Shown here in pieces: positions 16,304-24,824 of a DNA stretch of 30,086 nt. This DNA comes from JAUXFK01 sp034189035 (GTDB taxonomy: Bacteria > Desulfobacterota > UBA8473). The position numbers and the translations under genes were made by a program. The DNA lies in the NCBI GenBank assembly GCA_034189035.1, contig JAXHVA010000050.1, positions 1 through 30,086 on the forward strand. Reading direction: 5' to 3'. Each line of letters begins with the position of its first letter. The first letter of the stretch is position 1. Below the pieces are notes generated by a model. That model saw nothing but the letters and a program-made list of their open reading frames with translations. It was not told where the DNA came from and searched no databases.

Positions 16304-17257
16304 TTAATCCGAGGATAAGACCGTTTCGTTTTTTTTACTACAAAAAATCTCTTTCGCCCTTTTAACATCCTTATCAATCTGTTTTACAAGTTCATCTGGA
16401 CCATTGAAGATTTTTTCATCTCTTAGCCGATCCACAAAGGATAACCGAATTTCTTCGTCATAAATGTCTCTATTAAAGTCAAAGATATGTGCCTCAACAG
16501 ACAGGGTTTTGTCTTTAAAAGTAGGATTAAAGCCGATATTTACAACGCCTTGATACTGCTCACCTCTGTATAAAACATAGGTTACATAAATACCAGGTTT
16601 GGGGATGATTTCAATGATTGACTTCAGGTTTGCAGTAGGGAACCCCAACCCTTTGCCTCTGCTCTTTCCTCTTCCTACCTTTCCGGAGATAGAATAGTCT
16701 CTTCCTAAAAACCTTCTAACCTCTCCTACTTCTCCCTTCTGGATGAAATCCCTGATCTTTGTACTACTAACGGTTACACCATCCAGTTTGACTGTATCAA
16801 CGGTATTTACATGAAAATCAAACTCTTTACCTAACTGTCTCAGTGTATTTATGTTTCCCTCTCTGCCTTTGCCAAAAGCATAATCATAACCAACAAAGAT
16901 AGCCCTTATGCCAATCTTATCCAAAAGGATATTCTTTATAAACTGCCTTGGTGAAAGGTTGGCATATTCAGCACTAAACTCTTCACAAATAACAATATCA
17001 ATGCCTGACTCTTCAAGCAATTTCATCTTTTCAGAAAAGGAAGTAATCAAAGGGACTTTTTTCTGAGGTACCAATATATTTACAGGATGGGGGTGGAATG
17101 TATAGACTATTGAGTCTCCTTTCAATTCAAAAGCTCGGTCTTTGACCTCTTTGAATATCTTTTGGTGTCCAAGGTGAATACCATCAAAATTTCCTATAGT
17201 TATAACAGGGTTGTTCAATTTTTTTCTTAACTCACCAGAGCCATTAATGATTTTCAT
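16304..17257 (-). CDS. ribF: Bifunctional riboflavin kinase/FAD synthetase
   Basis: This 317-residue protein phosphorylates riboflavin to FMN and adenylates FMN to FAD. The N-terminal FAD synthetase half has the nucleotidyltransferase motif GNFDGIHLGHQ at 22-32, FHPHP near 54-58 and SSTKIRDFI at 164-172. The C-terminal riboflavin kinase half has GRGKSRGKGLGFPTANL at 195-211, followed by a beta barrel with NIGFNPTF and the catalytic glutamate region LSVEAHIFDF. Length is normal. It is the only minus-strand gene in this part and ends facing the tRNA terminator. Confidence 0.95.
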   Translation of the reverse strand: MKIINGSGELRKKLNNPVITIGNFDGIHLGHQKIFKEVKDRAFELKGDSIVYTFHPHPVNILVPQKKVPLITSFSEKMKLLEESGIDIVICEEFSAEYANLSPRQFIKNILLDKIGIRAIFVGYDYAFGKGREGNINTLRQLGKEFDFHVNTVDTVKLDGVTVSSTKIRDFIQKGEVGEVRRFLGRDYSISGKVGRGKSRGKGLGFPTANLKSIIEIIPKPGIYVTYVLYRGEQYQGVVNIGFNPTFKDKTLSVEAHIFDFNRDIYDEEIRLSFVDRLRDEKIFNGPDELVKQIDKDVKRAKEIFCSKKNETVLSSD

Positions 17258-17337
17258 AAAATACTTTCCTTCAGATTATATGTAATGATAGATGTTAATG
17301 TATAGTAATCATTGGTATTTATTCAAATAAAATTGAC

Positions 17338-17366
17338 TTGACAATTTTTTTTTGACAAAGTATAAG
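17338..17366 (+). promoter_or_regulatory. Promoter upstream of tRNA-Leu
   Basis: A perfect TTGACA (17338-17343), a 17-base spacer and TATAAG (17361-17366) form a strong sigma-70-type promoter. It would produce a leader of about 125 bases before tRNA-Leu. The region is also the upstream side of divergent ribF. Confidence 0.55.
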
Positions 17367-17499
17367 TTAAATGTACGTATTTTGCAAATGTTTTCTGTTA
17401 TGTATCCATCAATAAATAGAGGGATTCTGTTCAAGATCAAGAAAATAGCAGAGAGAGGGGAAAGGCGCTATTTCTGAATGTATAAAAATGAGATAATAT

Positions 17500-17586
17500 G
17501 CCGAAGTGGCGGAACTGGTAGACGCGCTAGGTTCAGGGTCTAGTGAGGGCATCCTCGTAGGGGTTCGATTCCCCTCTTCGGCACCA
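17500..17586 (+). tRNA. tRNA-Leu (anticodon CAG)
   Basis: The gene is 87 bases long with a long variable arm typical of leucine tRNAs. Acceptor GCCGAAG pairs with CTTCGGC, then A73 and an encoded CCA (17584-17586). The anticodon stem CTAGG/TCTAG frames TTCAGGG, reading CAG. The T-arm includes GGTTCGATTCC. Confidence 0.95.
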
Positions 17587-17650
17587 CTTCAAAAATTGCA
17601 AAATATCCTATTCATGGATGGAAGTTCACAAAAGGTAAAGGAGAAATGGC

Positions 17651-18100
17651 GTGTCTGATGGATTAGACGTTATCATCGTTGATGATGACTCAATTATATG
17701 TGAAGTAGTCTCAGAAATAATTACCGGATTCTATACGTGGGGCGATGTCATTTATTTTACAGATGTGGATGATGCAATATCGTACTGTCTGAATCGTGAT
17801 TTAGGGGTTGCGATATTTGTGGTGGATGTTTTTCTGAAAGGAAAAAGTGGATTTTCTTTCCTTGATATTATAGAGAAAAAGTTTCCAACAGTTTATGAGG
17901 ATACAGTTATGATTACCGGTAATGCCAATGATGATGTAGTGAATATGTGTGTGGCATCAGACGTTAACCATTTATTGGAGAAGCCGATTAAAGCATATGC
18001 ATTACAGCTTGCGGTTCGATCTATTGTATCAAAATATTTGAAATTCACTAAAAGGCTTTTACAGAACCCAGCGTTTGCAGATAGTGTGTCAAAATTTTAA
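17651..18100 (+). CDS. Single-domain response regulator (CheY-like receiver)
   Basis: This 149-residue protein consists of one receiver domain plus a short tail, with no DNA-binding or enzyme output domain. The acidic pair is D11-D12 in IIVDDD, the phosphoacceptor is D59 in FVVDVFLKG, and the switch threonine T89 and lysine K111 are in MITG and EKPI. All key residues for phosphorylation are present. The start is GTG 17651, placed 7 bases after AAAGGAG; an ATG five bases earlier is out of frame and stops at once. No histidine kinase is nearby, so the partner is encoded elsewhere. It lies 64 bases after tRNA-Leu and is followed by a decayed region. Confidence 0.88.
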   Translation: MSDGLDVIIVDDDSIICEVVSEIITGFYTWGDVIYFTDVDDAISYCLNRDLGVAIFVVDVFLKGKSGFSFLDIIEKKFPTVYEDTVMITGNANDDVVNMCVASDVNHLLEKPIKAYALQLAVRSIVSKYLKFTKRLLQNPAFADSVSKF

Positions 18101-18608
18101 CATTTTGTGCCCGTTTTTGTATCTTCTGATTTTCAATCCTTTCTTTCCATTTTTCTCTTAATGTTTTGCTTTAAACAGAATTTCTCTGTGAATAATTCCT
18201 TTTTCCACCATTAACACCATTATACATTTAAAAATAACATTGTATTTTTGTATTATATTGCCCCATTTAAATATAGCAAAGGGAGCTGAAAAATAAAAAG
18301 TTTGACAAATAGCTTATTCTATGAGTAATATAAGTAGTCATATATAATGACATATATGGGCTCTTATAGTTAAGAGCTGGTTTAAAGGCCTCTTTGCTCA
18401 CCTGTGTTGACCTTTTTAAATCGTTTAAAGTTCGCTTTGCAGAATTTTTGAAATTCCAACTAATGTACTCGAACGACTTTATAAAAAACAGCCGTTTTTA
18501 CTATATTATTTTTTTAATCAAGGAGGCTTTAGGGTGTCTCGTAAGTGTTAATTTTTAAAATCAATATGAAGGCGTTTTGTGTAGATACAATTTGGAGATG
18601 GAATAAAT
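18101..18608. other. 508-base AT-rich gene-free stretch
   Basis: No coding frame is supported. The stretch is very AT-rich. It contains a candidate promoter (18302-18331), a perfect 7-bp hairpin GCTCTTA-TAGT-TAAGAGC at 18360-18377, and an isolated AAGGAGG near 18521 followed by GTG and only a few codons before a stop. It likely held the leader of the glycosyltransferase gene that is now broken. Confidence 0.5.
18302..18331 (+). promoter_or_regulatory. Candidate promoter ahead of the glycosyltransferase pseudogene
   Basis: TTGACA (18302-18307) and TAATAT (18326-18331) are 18 bases apart. It lies about 280 bases before the pseudogene's first conserved codons. Confidence 0.35.
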
Positions 18609-19812
18609 ATGGGTATCGATATTATCGATTTTTGTCAGAGTCGCATGGTAGCAACATTTCACAGATTAGGAATTTTGGCACCAATAAGGTAGAAGAGGAG
18701 CTTTTAGAGATTTCCAAATACAGGGGAATTCTGATACTTCCATCTCTTTACTCTGAACTCCAAAGAAGGGCCCTTAAGGGTATATGTATATTGGAAGAGT
18801 TAAAAAAACAAGTATATTAGAGATATTGTTGTGAGTTTGGAAGATGCGGATGTTAATGCTTCCAAACATGCAAAATAATTCTTTTCTCTCTTGCCCCAAC
18901 CCACGACAATTATTAGGGTCGATGGGCCACAAATACAATCACTTTTCAATGAAGTAAAAGAGAAGGAACTGGATATGGAGGTCTCTGGTAAGGGAAGGAG
19001 TGCTTGGATAGCTTATGGCTATGTTATAGATAGAAAAGGGGAGTCGGATTATCGCATTGCATAATTGTGATATACTTACGTATACTTGGGAGATGTTAAC
19101 TCGTTTAGCCTTTCCTGTAGCCTCGACAAGACTGGATATGAATTTTGTAAGGGGTACTTAACAAAATGCACGGTCGGGTTACCAGGCTTTTTGTAACCCC
19201 ACTGATTAAGGCACTCATGAAGATATTAGGAAATATCGACATTCTATGTTACTATGACAGTTTTCGCTATCCATTGGCAGGCGAATTCTTGATGATTACA
19301 GACCTTGCCCTTATCAATAGTATTCCAGCGGACTGAGGTTTGGAGATTGGTATACTCGCTGAGATATATAGAGACTGTTCAATAAACAGGATATGCAAGA
19401 CAGAGTTTTGCGACAATTACGAGCATAAAAACCAGGATATCTCCCCAGATAATCCTGAACTTGGGTTAAAAAGATGTCAATAGACATTACAAAGTCTATC
19501 TTTAGAATCCTTCCTACAGAAGGTGTCGTATATACACCTGGGTTTTTTAATACCCTACGTGCGGCATATCTTAGAATAGCTCAAGACACCATTCTTCGAT
19601 ATTACGGTAATGGTTTAATAAACGTGGAATATTATGGGCACGATGAAGGAACAGCAGTTGAGATGTTCTCAAATGCTATCCATCTTGCTGGAGAGATAAT
19701 ATCCGATAATCCACTTGGTCCCCCGCAGATACCAAACTGGAACAGGGTATTTGCTGCTATCCCAGACTTTTCAGAGAAGCTCCTCAAAGCAGTTCGGGAA
19801 GACAACCCATAG
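18609..19812 (+). pseudogene. Decayed glycosyltransferase (glucosyl-3-phosphoglycerate synthase-like)
   Basis: Reading across frames recovers about 400 residues of one GT-A type glycosyltransferase. In order the pieces are MGIDIIDFCQSRMVATFHRL (18609), then ISKYRGILILPSLYSELQRR, then DGPQIQSLFNEVK and GKGRSAWIAYGYV. These are followed by HNCDILTYTWEMLTRLAFPV (19060), MHGRVTRLFVTPLIKALMKI (19166), YYDSFRYPLAGEFLM, GLEIGILAEIYRDC and finally MSIDITKSIFRIL to PNWNRVFAAIPDF (from 19474). The frame changes about five times: near 18685, at the A7 run 18802-18808, near 19060, near 19160 and near 19470. Nonsense codons lie at 18876 (TAA) and 19334 (TGA, where the family has Trp). The order and total length match a complete gene. 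GpgS-like is my best family guess; glycosyltransferase is firmer. A last open stretch to 19916 may be its C-terminal tail. Confidence 0.8.
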
Positions 19813-20017
19813 GGAAAGATTACCTCCCAAGAAGCCTTGCACTTAAAAAGGTGAATGTAGAGGTATTTCTTTATTTTTATGAGAAATTGATTAAGTTATT
19901 AAAAGTAAAAGGGTAAATATAAAAACTTGCCCAATGGACAATGCTGCCGAAACATTATGGTGCAGGAGGATTCAGTAACTGTAACGCAGCAGAGGATTAT
20001 AAAAGGGGGAGATTAGA

Positions 20018-21247
20018 ATGGACAAGAATGATTCTACCTTTCCAGTCTGGTTTTTGGATGTAAGGGGGAGTGGTTTTTCTGCACAGGCCAAAAGCTGGCA
20101 ACACAGGATCAACGCAAAGACAAAAGAGATCTTCAATAATATAACAACTGACTGGAAAGAGCCTGTATTGATCAAAAGCCATATTGGTGAACCGAGATGC
20201 TCTACAAGGATGCTCCCCGAATACTGCCTGTCATCCGTCGACTATCTCAGGGGCATGGGCTTCAATCGGATCTGCTGTGGTGACTCTACAGTAATCTATT
20301 CAGGGGAAAGAGGACGTAAGGAAAACATACCTGGGAGTCCTCAGAGGTATCTTAAACTGGCAAAATCACATGGATGGGATGAGGACGGTCCATTAAAAGT
20401 ACCTTTTATCATCCTGGATCGCCCGGAAACTTGTATTAAGGGTCTATTCGAGTTTAATGAGGAAGAGGTTTCACTTTTAACCCATCCCCCCAATCGTTTC
20501 AAGGAGACATTTGTGGCAGGGGGATTTCATGTTGCTGGTTCGATACTTAACCATGTGCATCTCACCTTGCATGACATGGCTCATTTAGCCTGTGCAGTGA
20601 AAGGGTTGACAATGGGAGGAGCAAGTGCAAGGGGAAAACAGATGATGCACCAATTCTATATTCCATTTATAAATAGAGAGCTCTGCTTGGGATGTGGTAT
20701 CTGCATAGAGAACTGCCCTGAGGATGCCTTGATCTTTGACCAGGAGGGACTGCCATATCTACTGGAGGCCAAATGTATTGGCTGTGGTGAGTGTGTCGCT
20801 GTATGCAGTAACAGTTGCATACAGATGGAAAGCAAAGAGGTGCTTGACTGGTTTCGCGGGAAGACTACACTTCCATATAGGATGGCAGACTATCTGGTAG
20901 GAATGATGGAGAATCGATGGAGCAGATTGCTCAATATCGTCCATTTGTATAACATAACGAGAAGTTGTGACTGTATTGATGAATCTCAAGAGCCGATGAT
21001 CAACGATATTGGGTTCTTGATCGGGCAAAATCCATTTGCCATTGACTTTTTAGCGAGAAGGCTGATTATCGAGGGTTTTCAGAACAAGGCTGTCCAGGAG
21101 AATATGACATTTGAGGCCTTTATGGAGACCTCAGAAGATGCGAAATTTTTCTTTGAAAATGATCCGGGTATTGCACCATACGAATATGTCGAAGAGAAGT
21201 TTCATATCCCTTCGCAAGTAGAATTGATCAGGATAGATATGACATAA
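20018..21247 (+). CDS. DUF362 protein with two 4Fe-4S clusters
   Basis: This is a 409-residue cytoplasmic iron-sulfur protein. Residues 1-215 form a DUF362 domain, including AHLACAVKGLTMGGASARGK near 188-207. It is followed by a ferredoxin pair: C223, C226, C229, C233 (CLGCGICIENCPE) and C253, C256, C259, C263 (CIGCGECVAVCS). The last 140 residues complete the family. Such proteins are thought to be electron-transfer or maturation factors; no reaction is known. GGGGGAG precedes the ATG. It is the first gene of the co-directional run that leads into the ABC importer and corrinoid methyltransferases. A role as electron donor for corrinoid reactivation is inference. Confidence 0.85.
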   Translation: MDKNDSTFPVWFLDVRGSGFSAQAKSWQHRINAKTKEIFNNITTDWKEPVLIKSHIGEPRCSTRMLPEYCLSSVDYLRGMGFNRICCGDSTVIYSGERGRKENIPGSPQRYLKLAKSHGWDEDGPLKVPFIILDRPETCIKGLFEFNEEEVSLLTHPPNRFKETFVAGGFHVAGSILNHVHLTLHDMAHLACAVKGLTMGGASARGKQMMHQFYIPFINRELCLGCGICIENCPEDALIFDQEGLPYLLEAKCIGCGECVAVCSNSCIQMESKEVLDWFRGKTTLPYRMADYLVGMMENRWSRLLNIVHLYNITRSCDCIDESQEPMINDIGFLIGQNPFAIDFLARRLIIEGFQNKAVQENMTFEAFMETSEDAKFFFENDPGIAPYEYVEEKFHIPSQVELIRIDMT

Positions 21248-21341
21248 AATTCAAATTTAGTTTTTAATGAACGATCAAGGGGCCTTCTATGAGGTCAACT
21301 GCCTCGTGAGTTTCTAAGGTGATTGTGAAAAGAGATTTAAT

Positions 21342-22442
21342 ATGATACGGTTTGAGGGTGTTACAAAAATCTATAAAGGTGACGTGAAAGGGGTGGAAGA
21401 TCTTACCTTTCATTGTCATGAAGGCGAAACCCTAGCGCTTATTGGCACCAGTGGATGTGGGAAGACAACGACCCTCAGAATGATTAATCGACTCGTGAAT
21501 CTCACCAGAGGAAAGATATGTGTAGACGGTAAAGATATATACGATTACAATGTTGTTCAACTGAGGCGGAGCATGGGGTATGTTATCCAGTATGTCGGAC
21601 TTCTGCCCCATCTGACTGTGGCGAGAAATATAAGCTTAGTGCCGGAGTTGGAAGGATGGGAAAAAGTCAGGATAAACGATCGGGTACAATCTTTACTTCA
21701 TATGGTTGGCCTCGATCCTAGAGTATACTGCGATCGTTATCCTGTTGAGCTTTCTGGAGGACAGCAGCAGAGGGTTGGAATCGCCAGGGCACTGGCCTCA
21801 GACCCCCCTATCCTTCTTATGGATGAGCCTTTTGGGGCCCTGGATCCGATAACCAGACAACAACTCCAGGATGAGTTTCTCACCCTTAAAAAGGAGATAA
21901 AGAAGACTATCGTATTTGTAACCCACGATATCCTAGAGGCCGTAGCCCTTGCAGATAGGATTGCTGTGATGAATGAGGGAAGGCTGGTTCAGATTGGAAC
22001 ATCTGTAGATATCATCGAAAATCCGGCGAATCAATTTGTGAGTGACCTCTTACGTACCTACTATTTTCAGCTTTCTTTGAGCCTCATTAGGATGGAGGAT
22101 ATGATGATTCGGAATGTGGTCACTCTTGAAGAAGAACAGGAGGGAGACTTTAAAAAAAAGTGCATGGGTGTATTTCGCTCTCGCCGAGTCGGCTCTTTAC
22201 CTGTTGTTGATCCGAACGGTTGCTTTAAAGGCCTGGTTACAAGAGCCTCCTTAAGGGATACTGAAACTCCCGTCATCTATGATTATCCTGTATTGAAGAC
22301 AACCGATACAGTCGTTATTGTAATGGACTGTCTGAAGAGAAACCCGTCACTTGAGATATTTCCGGTAGTGACAGCCCAAGGTCGATTAAAGGGCCTGGTC
22401 AGCAGAAAGGCAATAAGGGAACTTTTTACAGAAATGATCTAA
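21342..22442 (+). CDS. Osmoprotectant/quaternary-amine ABC importer ATPase with CBS pair
   Basis: This 366-residue ATPase belongs to the OpuCA/OpuAA/ProV group. Walker A GTSGCGKTT is at 35-43, the signature LSGGQQQRVGIARAL at 137-151, Walker B ILLMDEPFGALD at 157-168 and the switch histidine H195. After residue 250 come two CBS-domain halves (about 252-310 and 316-366), which in this family sense ionic strength or nucleotides. It energises uptake of glycine betaine, choline, carnitine or similar compounds. It is followed 23 bases later by the permease and then the binding protein. Next to MttB-type genes, import for catabolism rather than osmoprotection is plausible. Confidence 0.9.
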   Translation: MIRFEGVTKIYKGDVKGVEDLTFHCHEGETLALIGTSGCGKTTTLRMINRLVNLTRGKICVDGKDIYDYNVVQLRRSMGYVIQYVGLLPHLTVARNISLVPELEGWEKVRINDRVQSLLHMVGLDPRVYCDRYPVELSGGQQQRVGIARALASDPPILLMDEPFGALDPITRQQLQDEFLTLKKEIKKTIVFVTHDILEAVALADRIAVMNEGRLVQIGTSVDIIENPANQFVSDLLRTYYFQLSLSLIRMEDMMIRNVVTLEEEQEGDFKKKCMGVFRSRRVGSLPVVDPNGCFKGLVTRASLRDTETPVIYDYPVLKTTDTVVIVMDCLKRNPSLEIFPVVTAQGRLKGLVSRKAIRELFTEMI

Positions 22443-22465
22443 AGAAAGGGAAGGAGAGGTATTCT

Positions 22466-23125
22466 TTGACAATCCTAGGGTTTATTATGGAAAGGGGAGA
22501 AGAGGTTATTCTTCTTACATTGGAACATTTGCAATTAACTACTATATCAGTAGGCCTTGCTGTTTTGTTTGCTGTACCTACAGGGATATTTCTTACTCGT
22601 ACTCCAAAGGTATCACCTGCGGTTATGGGAGCAGTTTCAGCAATACAGACGATCCCTAGTCTCGCGCTTTTTGGGCTTGTCATTCCAGTGCTGATGATGT
22701 TTGGTCTTCCAATTATTGGATGGGTTCCGGCACTTTTAGCCCTTTTCCTCTATGCATTACTTCCCATTTTACGAAATACATTCATCGGTATAAAGCAAGT
22801 CGATCAATCATTGACAGAAGCGGGAAAGGGCATGGGAATGACGAATGGACAGATATTATGGAGAGTGGAACTCCCTCTGTCGTTTCCAGTCATAATGGCA
22901 GGAATAAGGACATCAACTGTTATCAGTGTCGGTATCGCTACCTTGGCGGCCTTGATTGGAGCAGGTGGTCTAGGTGAGCTGATCTTCAGAGGCCTGAGGA
23001 CGATCAATTATAAACTGATGCTGGCAGGTGCTATACCAGCGGCCTTACTTGCCCTCCTGCTCGATTTTTCCCTTTCCTTGGCAGGAAGGTTTTTTACACC
23101 AAAAGGGTTGAAAATCACAAGATGA
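22466..23125 (+). CDS. Osmoprotectant/quaternary-amine ABC importer permease
   Basis: This 219-residue membrane protein has about five hydrophobic segments and the binding-protein-dependent transport EAA motif (SLTEAGKGMGMTNGQILWRV, then ELPLSFPVIMAGIR), the coupling helix that contacts the ATPase. It resembles OpuCB/OpuCD/ProW permeases. The start is TTG 22466 with AAGGAG 9 bases upstream; ATG 22487 would give a version 7 residues shorter. Only one permease gene is present, whereas OpuC systems have two, so it probably works as a homodimer. Confidence 0.88.
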   Translation: MTILGFIMERGEEVILLTLEHLQLTTISVGLAVLFAVPTGIFLTRTPKVSPAVMGAVSAIQTIPSLALFGLVIPVLMMFGLPIIGWVPALLALFLYALLPILRNTFIGIKQVDQSLTEAGKGMGMTNGQILWRVELPLSFPVIMAGIRTSTVISVGIATLAALIGAGGLGELIFRGLRTINYKLMLAGAIPAALLALLLDFSLSLAGRFFTPKGLKITR

Positions 23126-23186
23126 AACGTCTGTTTTGGACAGGAACAGCTTTTCAATAGATGAAAATCATGGGGGATAAGCGGCT

Positions 23187-24110
23187 ATGAGAAGGCTATG
23201 GATAATTATTGGGAGCGCTACATTCATCGTCTTGACTGTGATCATAATCGTGTTCATCGATGCGGATAGAGAAGAGGGGGATAAAACAGAGAAAAGGATT
23301 GCGATAGGGTCTAAACACTTTACTGAGCAGGAGATAACAGGAGAGCTTATGGCCCAGATCATAGAGAATAACACAGATATCAAGGTGAAAAGGAGATTTA
23401 ACCTGGGTGGAACTATGATATGCTTCAATGCACTGAAATCAGGGGATATCGATCTCTATGCAGAATATACAGGGACTAGCCTTGTGAATATCCTGAAGAA
23501 GAAGACCATGAATGATCCTGAAAGGGTATACAGTATTATTAAGGATACTTTTAACAAGGAATACGGTTTGGACCTACTCAAGCCTTTTGGCTTTAATAAC
23601 ACGTATACCTTAACCATGAGAAGGGATCATGCCAGTGAACTCCGTGTGAATAAGATAAGCGATCTTTTACCTTATGTCAAAATGCTGCAGGCTGGATTCG
23701 ATGCTGAGTTTTTAGAGAGAACAGACGGCTATCAAGGCCTGGTGAGAAGGTACGGTTTTAAGTTTCAAAAAAGGCCGAAGCAGATGGATCCGGGATTAAT
23801 GTATAAGGCCTGCGCAGAAGGGGAGGTTGATGTAATCGATGGATTTGCTACAGATGGTCGTATACGAGCATACAATCTGTTAGTTCTAAAGGATGACAAG
23901 TCTTTTTTTCCCCCATACTATGCAGCTCCCCTTATAAGAAGTGAGGTTGTAAAGAAGTATCCTGAAATCGAGGAGGTGCTCAATAGCCTGGCATGGATAA
24001 TATCGGATAAAATTATGCAGAGACTCAACTACAAGGTGGATAAGAAAGAGGATAGTGCATTTGAAGTGGCAAGGAGCTTTCTTTTGGACAAGGGGCTCAT
24101 TGGAGAGTAA
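23187..24110 (+). CDS. Quaternary-amine-binding protein of the ABC importer
   Basis: This 307-residue protein is of the OpuAC/OpuCC (glycine betaine-binding) type. Residues 4-24 form an uncleaved signal-anchor or signal peptide (RRLWIIIGSATFIVLTVIII). There is no lipobox cysteine. The mature part begins near KRIAIGSKHFTEQEITGELM, characteristic of the family, with LKSGDIDLYAEYTGT and VDVIDGFATDGRI further along. It would deliver betaine-like ligands to the permease from the periplasm. The aromatic-box residues cannot be assigned reliably by eye, so the ligand is open. It ends three bases before the next gene, showing tight coupling to the corrinoid genes. Confidence 0.88.
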   Translation: MRRLWIIIGSATFIVLTVIIIVFIDADREEGDKTEKRIAIGSKHFTEQEITGELMAQIIENNTDIKVKRRFNLGGTMICFNALKSGDIDLYAEYTGTSLVNILKKKTMNDPERVYSIIKDTFNKEYGLDLLKPFGFNNTYTLTMRRDHASELRVNKISDLLPYVKMLQAGFDAEFLERTDGYQGLVRRYGFKFQKRPKQMDPGLMYKACAEGEVDVIDGFATDGRIRAYNLLVLKDDKSFFPPYYAAPLIRSEVVKKYPEIEEVLNSLAWIISDKIMQRLNYKVDKKEDSAFEVARSFLLDKGLIGE

Positions 24111-24113
24111 TCT

Positions 24114-24791
24114 ATGGAAGTAATGCAGAATATAAATCCAGAGGTAAGCCTAGATGATGCAAAGAGGCTTCTCGGTATAAGAAAGAACAGCACCCTGTCA
24201 ATAAAGATGCAAAGGAAGTTAGATAGATATCGAAAGCGCATAGAAGAAATTATGGCTCCTGTGTTGCTCTATACAACAAGAGATATCGAAAAGGTAGATA
24301 ATGAAAGGGTATTGATATGCAATCACCTTTTCTTTAAGAGTAAGAATCTTGCAATATCATTGAAAGGAAGTCAGAAATTGGTCGTCTTTATCGGGACTAT
24401 AGGCCAACCTGTGGATATAGAGGTTAAGGGCCTTATGGAACAGGGGAAGATCGTTGATGCCTATGTTCTCGACACAATGGGATCAGTAGCAGTAGAAGGT
24501 GTAGTAGATGGATTCCAGAGGGATTATGAGACAAAACTGGTTTCAGAGAGAAAGAGGACAACGCTGAAGTTCAGCCCTGGTTATTGTGATTGGGACTTAA
24601 AAGAACAAAGAAAGATATTTTCTATCCTCGATTCGAATTCAATAGGCGTAAGATTAAAACCAAAGTTTAAGATGGAACCCAGTAAGACGATATCCGGTGT
24701 CTTTGGGGTCGGCGATACGGATACACTTGGAGAAAAACCCTTTAATCCCTGCAAGGTATGTACTATGAAGAACTGTATTGCCAGAAGATAA
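24114..24791 (+). CDS. Stand-alone MetH-type reactivation-domain protein
   Basis: This 225-residue protein matches the cobalamin-dependent methionine synthase activation domain without the rest of MetH. The key stretch is LKFSPGYCDWDLKEQRKIF at about 150-168. It corresponds to the SAM-binding RxxxGY motif of MetH, with lysine in place of the arginine. The end has C213, C216 and C221 in the pattern Cx2Cx4C (CKVCTMKNC), a possible metal or Fe-S site absent from E. coli MetH. In MetH this domain reductively methylates oxidised cob(II)alamin with SAM. Beside MttB and corrinoid-protein genes, it is likely to reactivate their corrinoid. It begins 3 bases after the binding protein and abuts the MttB gene. 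Confidence 0.85.
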   Translation: MEVMQNINPEVSLDDAKRLLGIRKNSTLSIKMQRKLDRYRKRIEEIMAPVLLYTTRDIEKVDNERVLICNHLFFKSKNLAISLKGSQKLVVFIGTIGQPVDIEVKGLMEQGKIVDAYVLDTMGSVAVEGVVDGFQRDYETKLVSERKRTTLKFSPGYCDWDLKEQRKIFSILDSNSIGVRLKPKFKMEPSKTISGVFGVGDTDTLGEKPFNPCKVCTMKNCIARR

Positions 24792-24824
24792 GTGATATTA
24801 AAAGGGAGATTGGAGGTTAAAAAA

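Noticed and set aside
18545..18820. Open frame of 91 codons as an independent small protein
   Set aside because: From about 18689 it encodes a fragment of the glycosyltransferase whose other pieces lie in other frames; the 5' part is out of the family's frame.
19474..19812. Open frame of 112 codons as an independent protein
   Set aside because: It is the C-terminal piece (SIDITKSIFRIL to IPDF) of the same broken glycosyltransferase.
19813..20017. Cobalamin riboswitch ahead of the corrinoid locus
   Set aside because: No B12-box-like sequence was recognised in the leader; only a good ribosome binding site is visible.
17500..20017. Integrated island at tRNA-Leu
   Set aside because: No integrase and no repeat of the tRNA 3' end were seen downstream; the decayed gene alone does not show an island.
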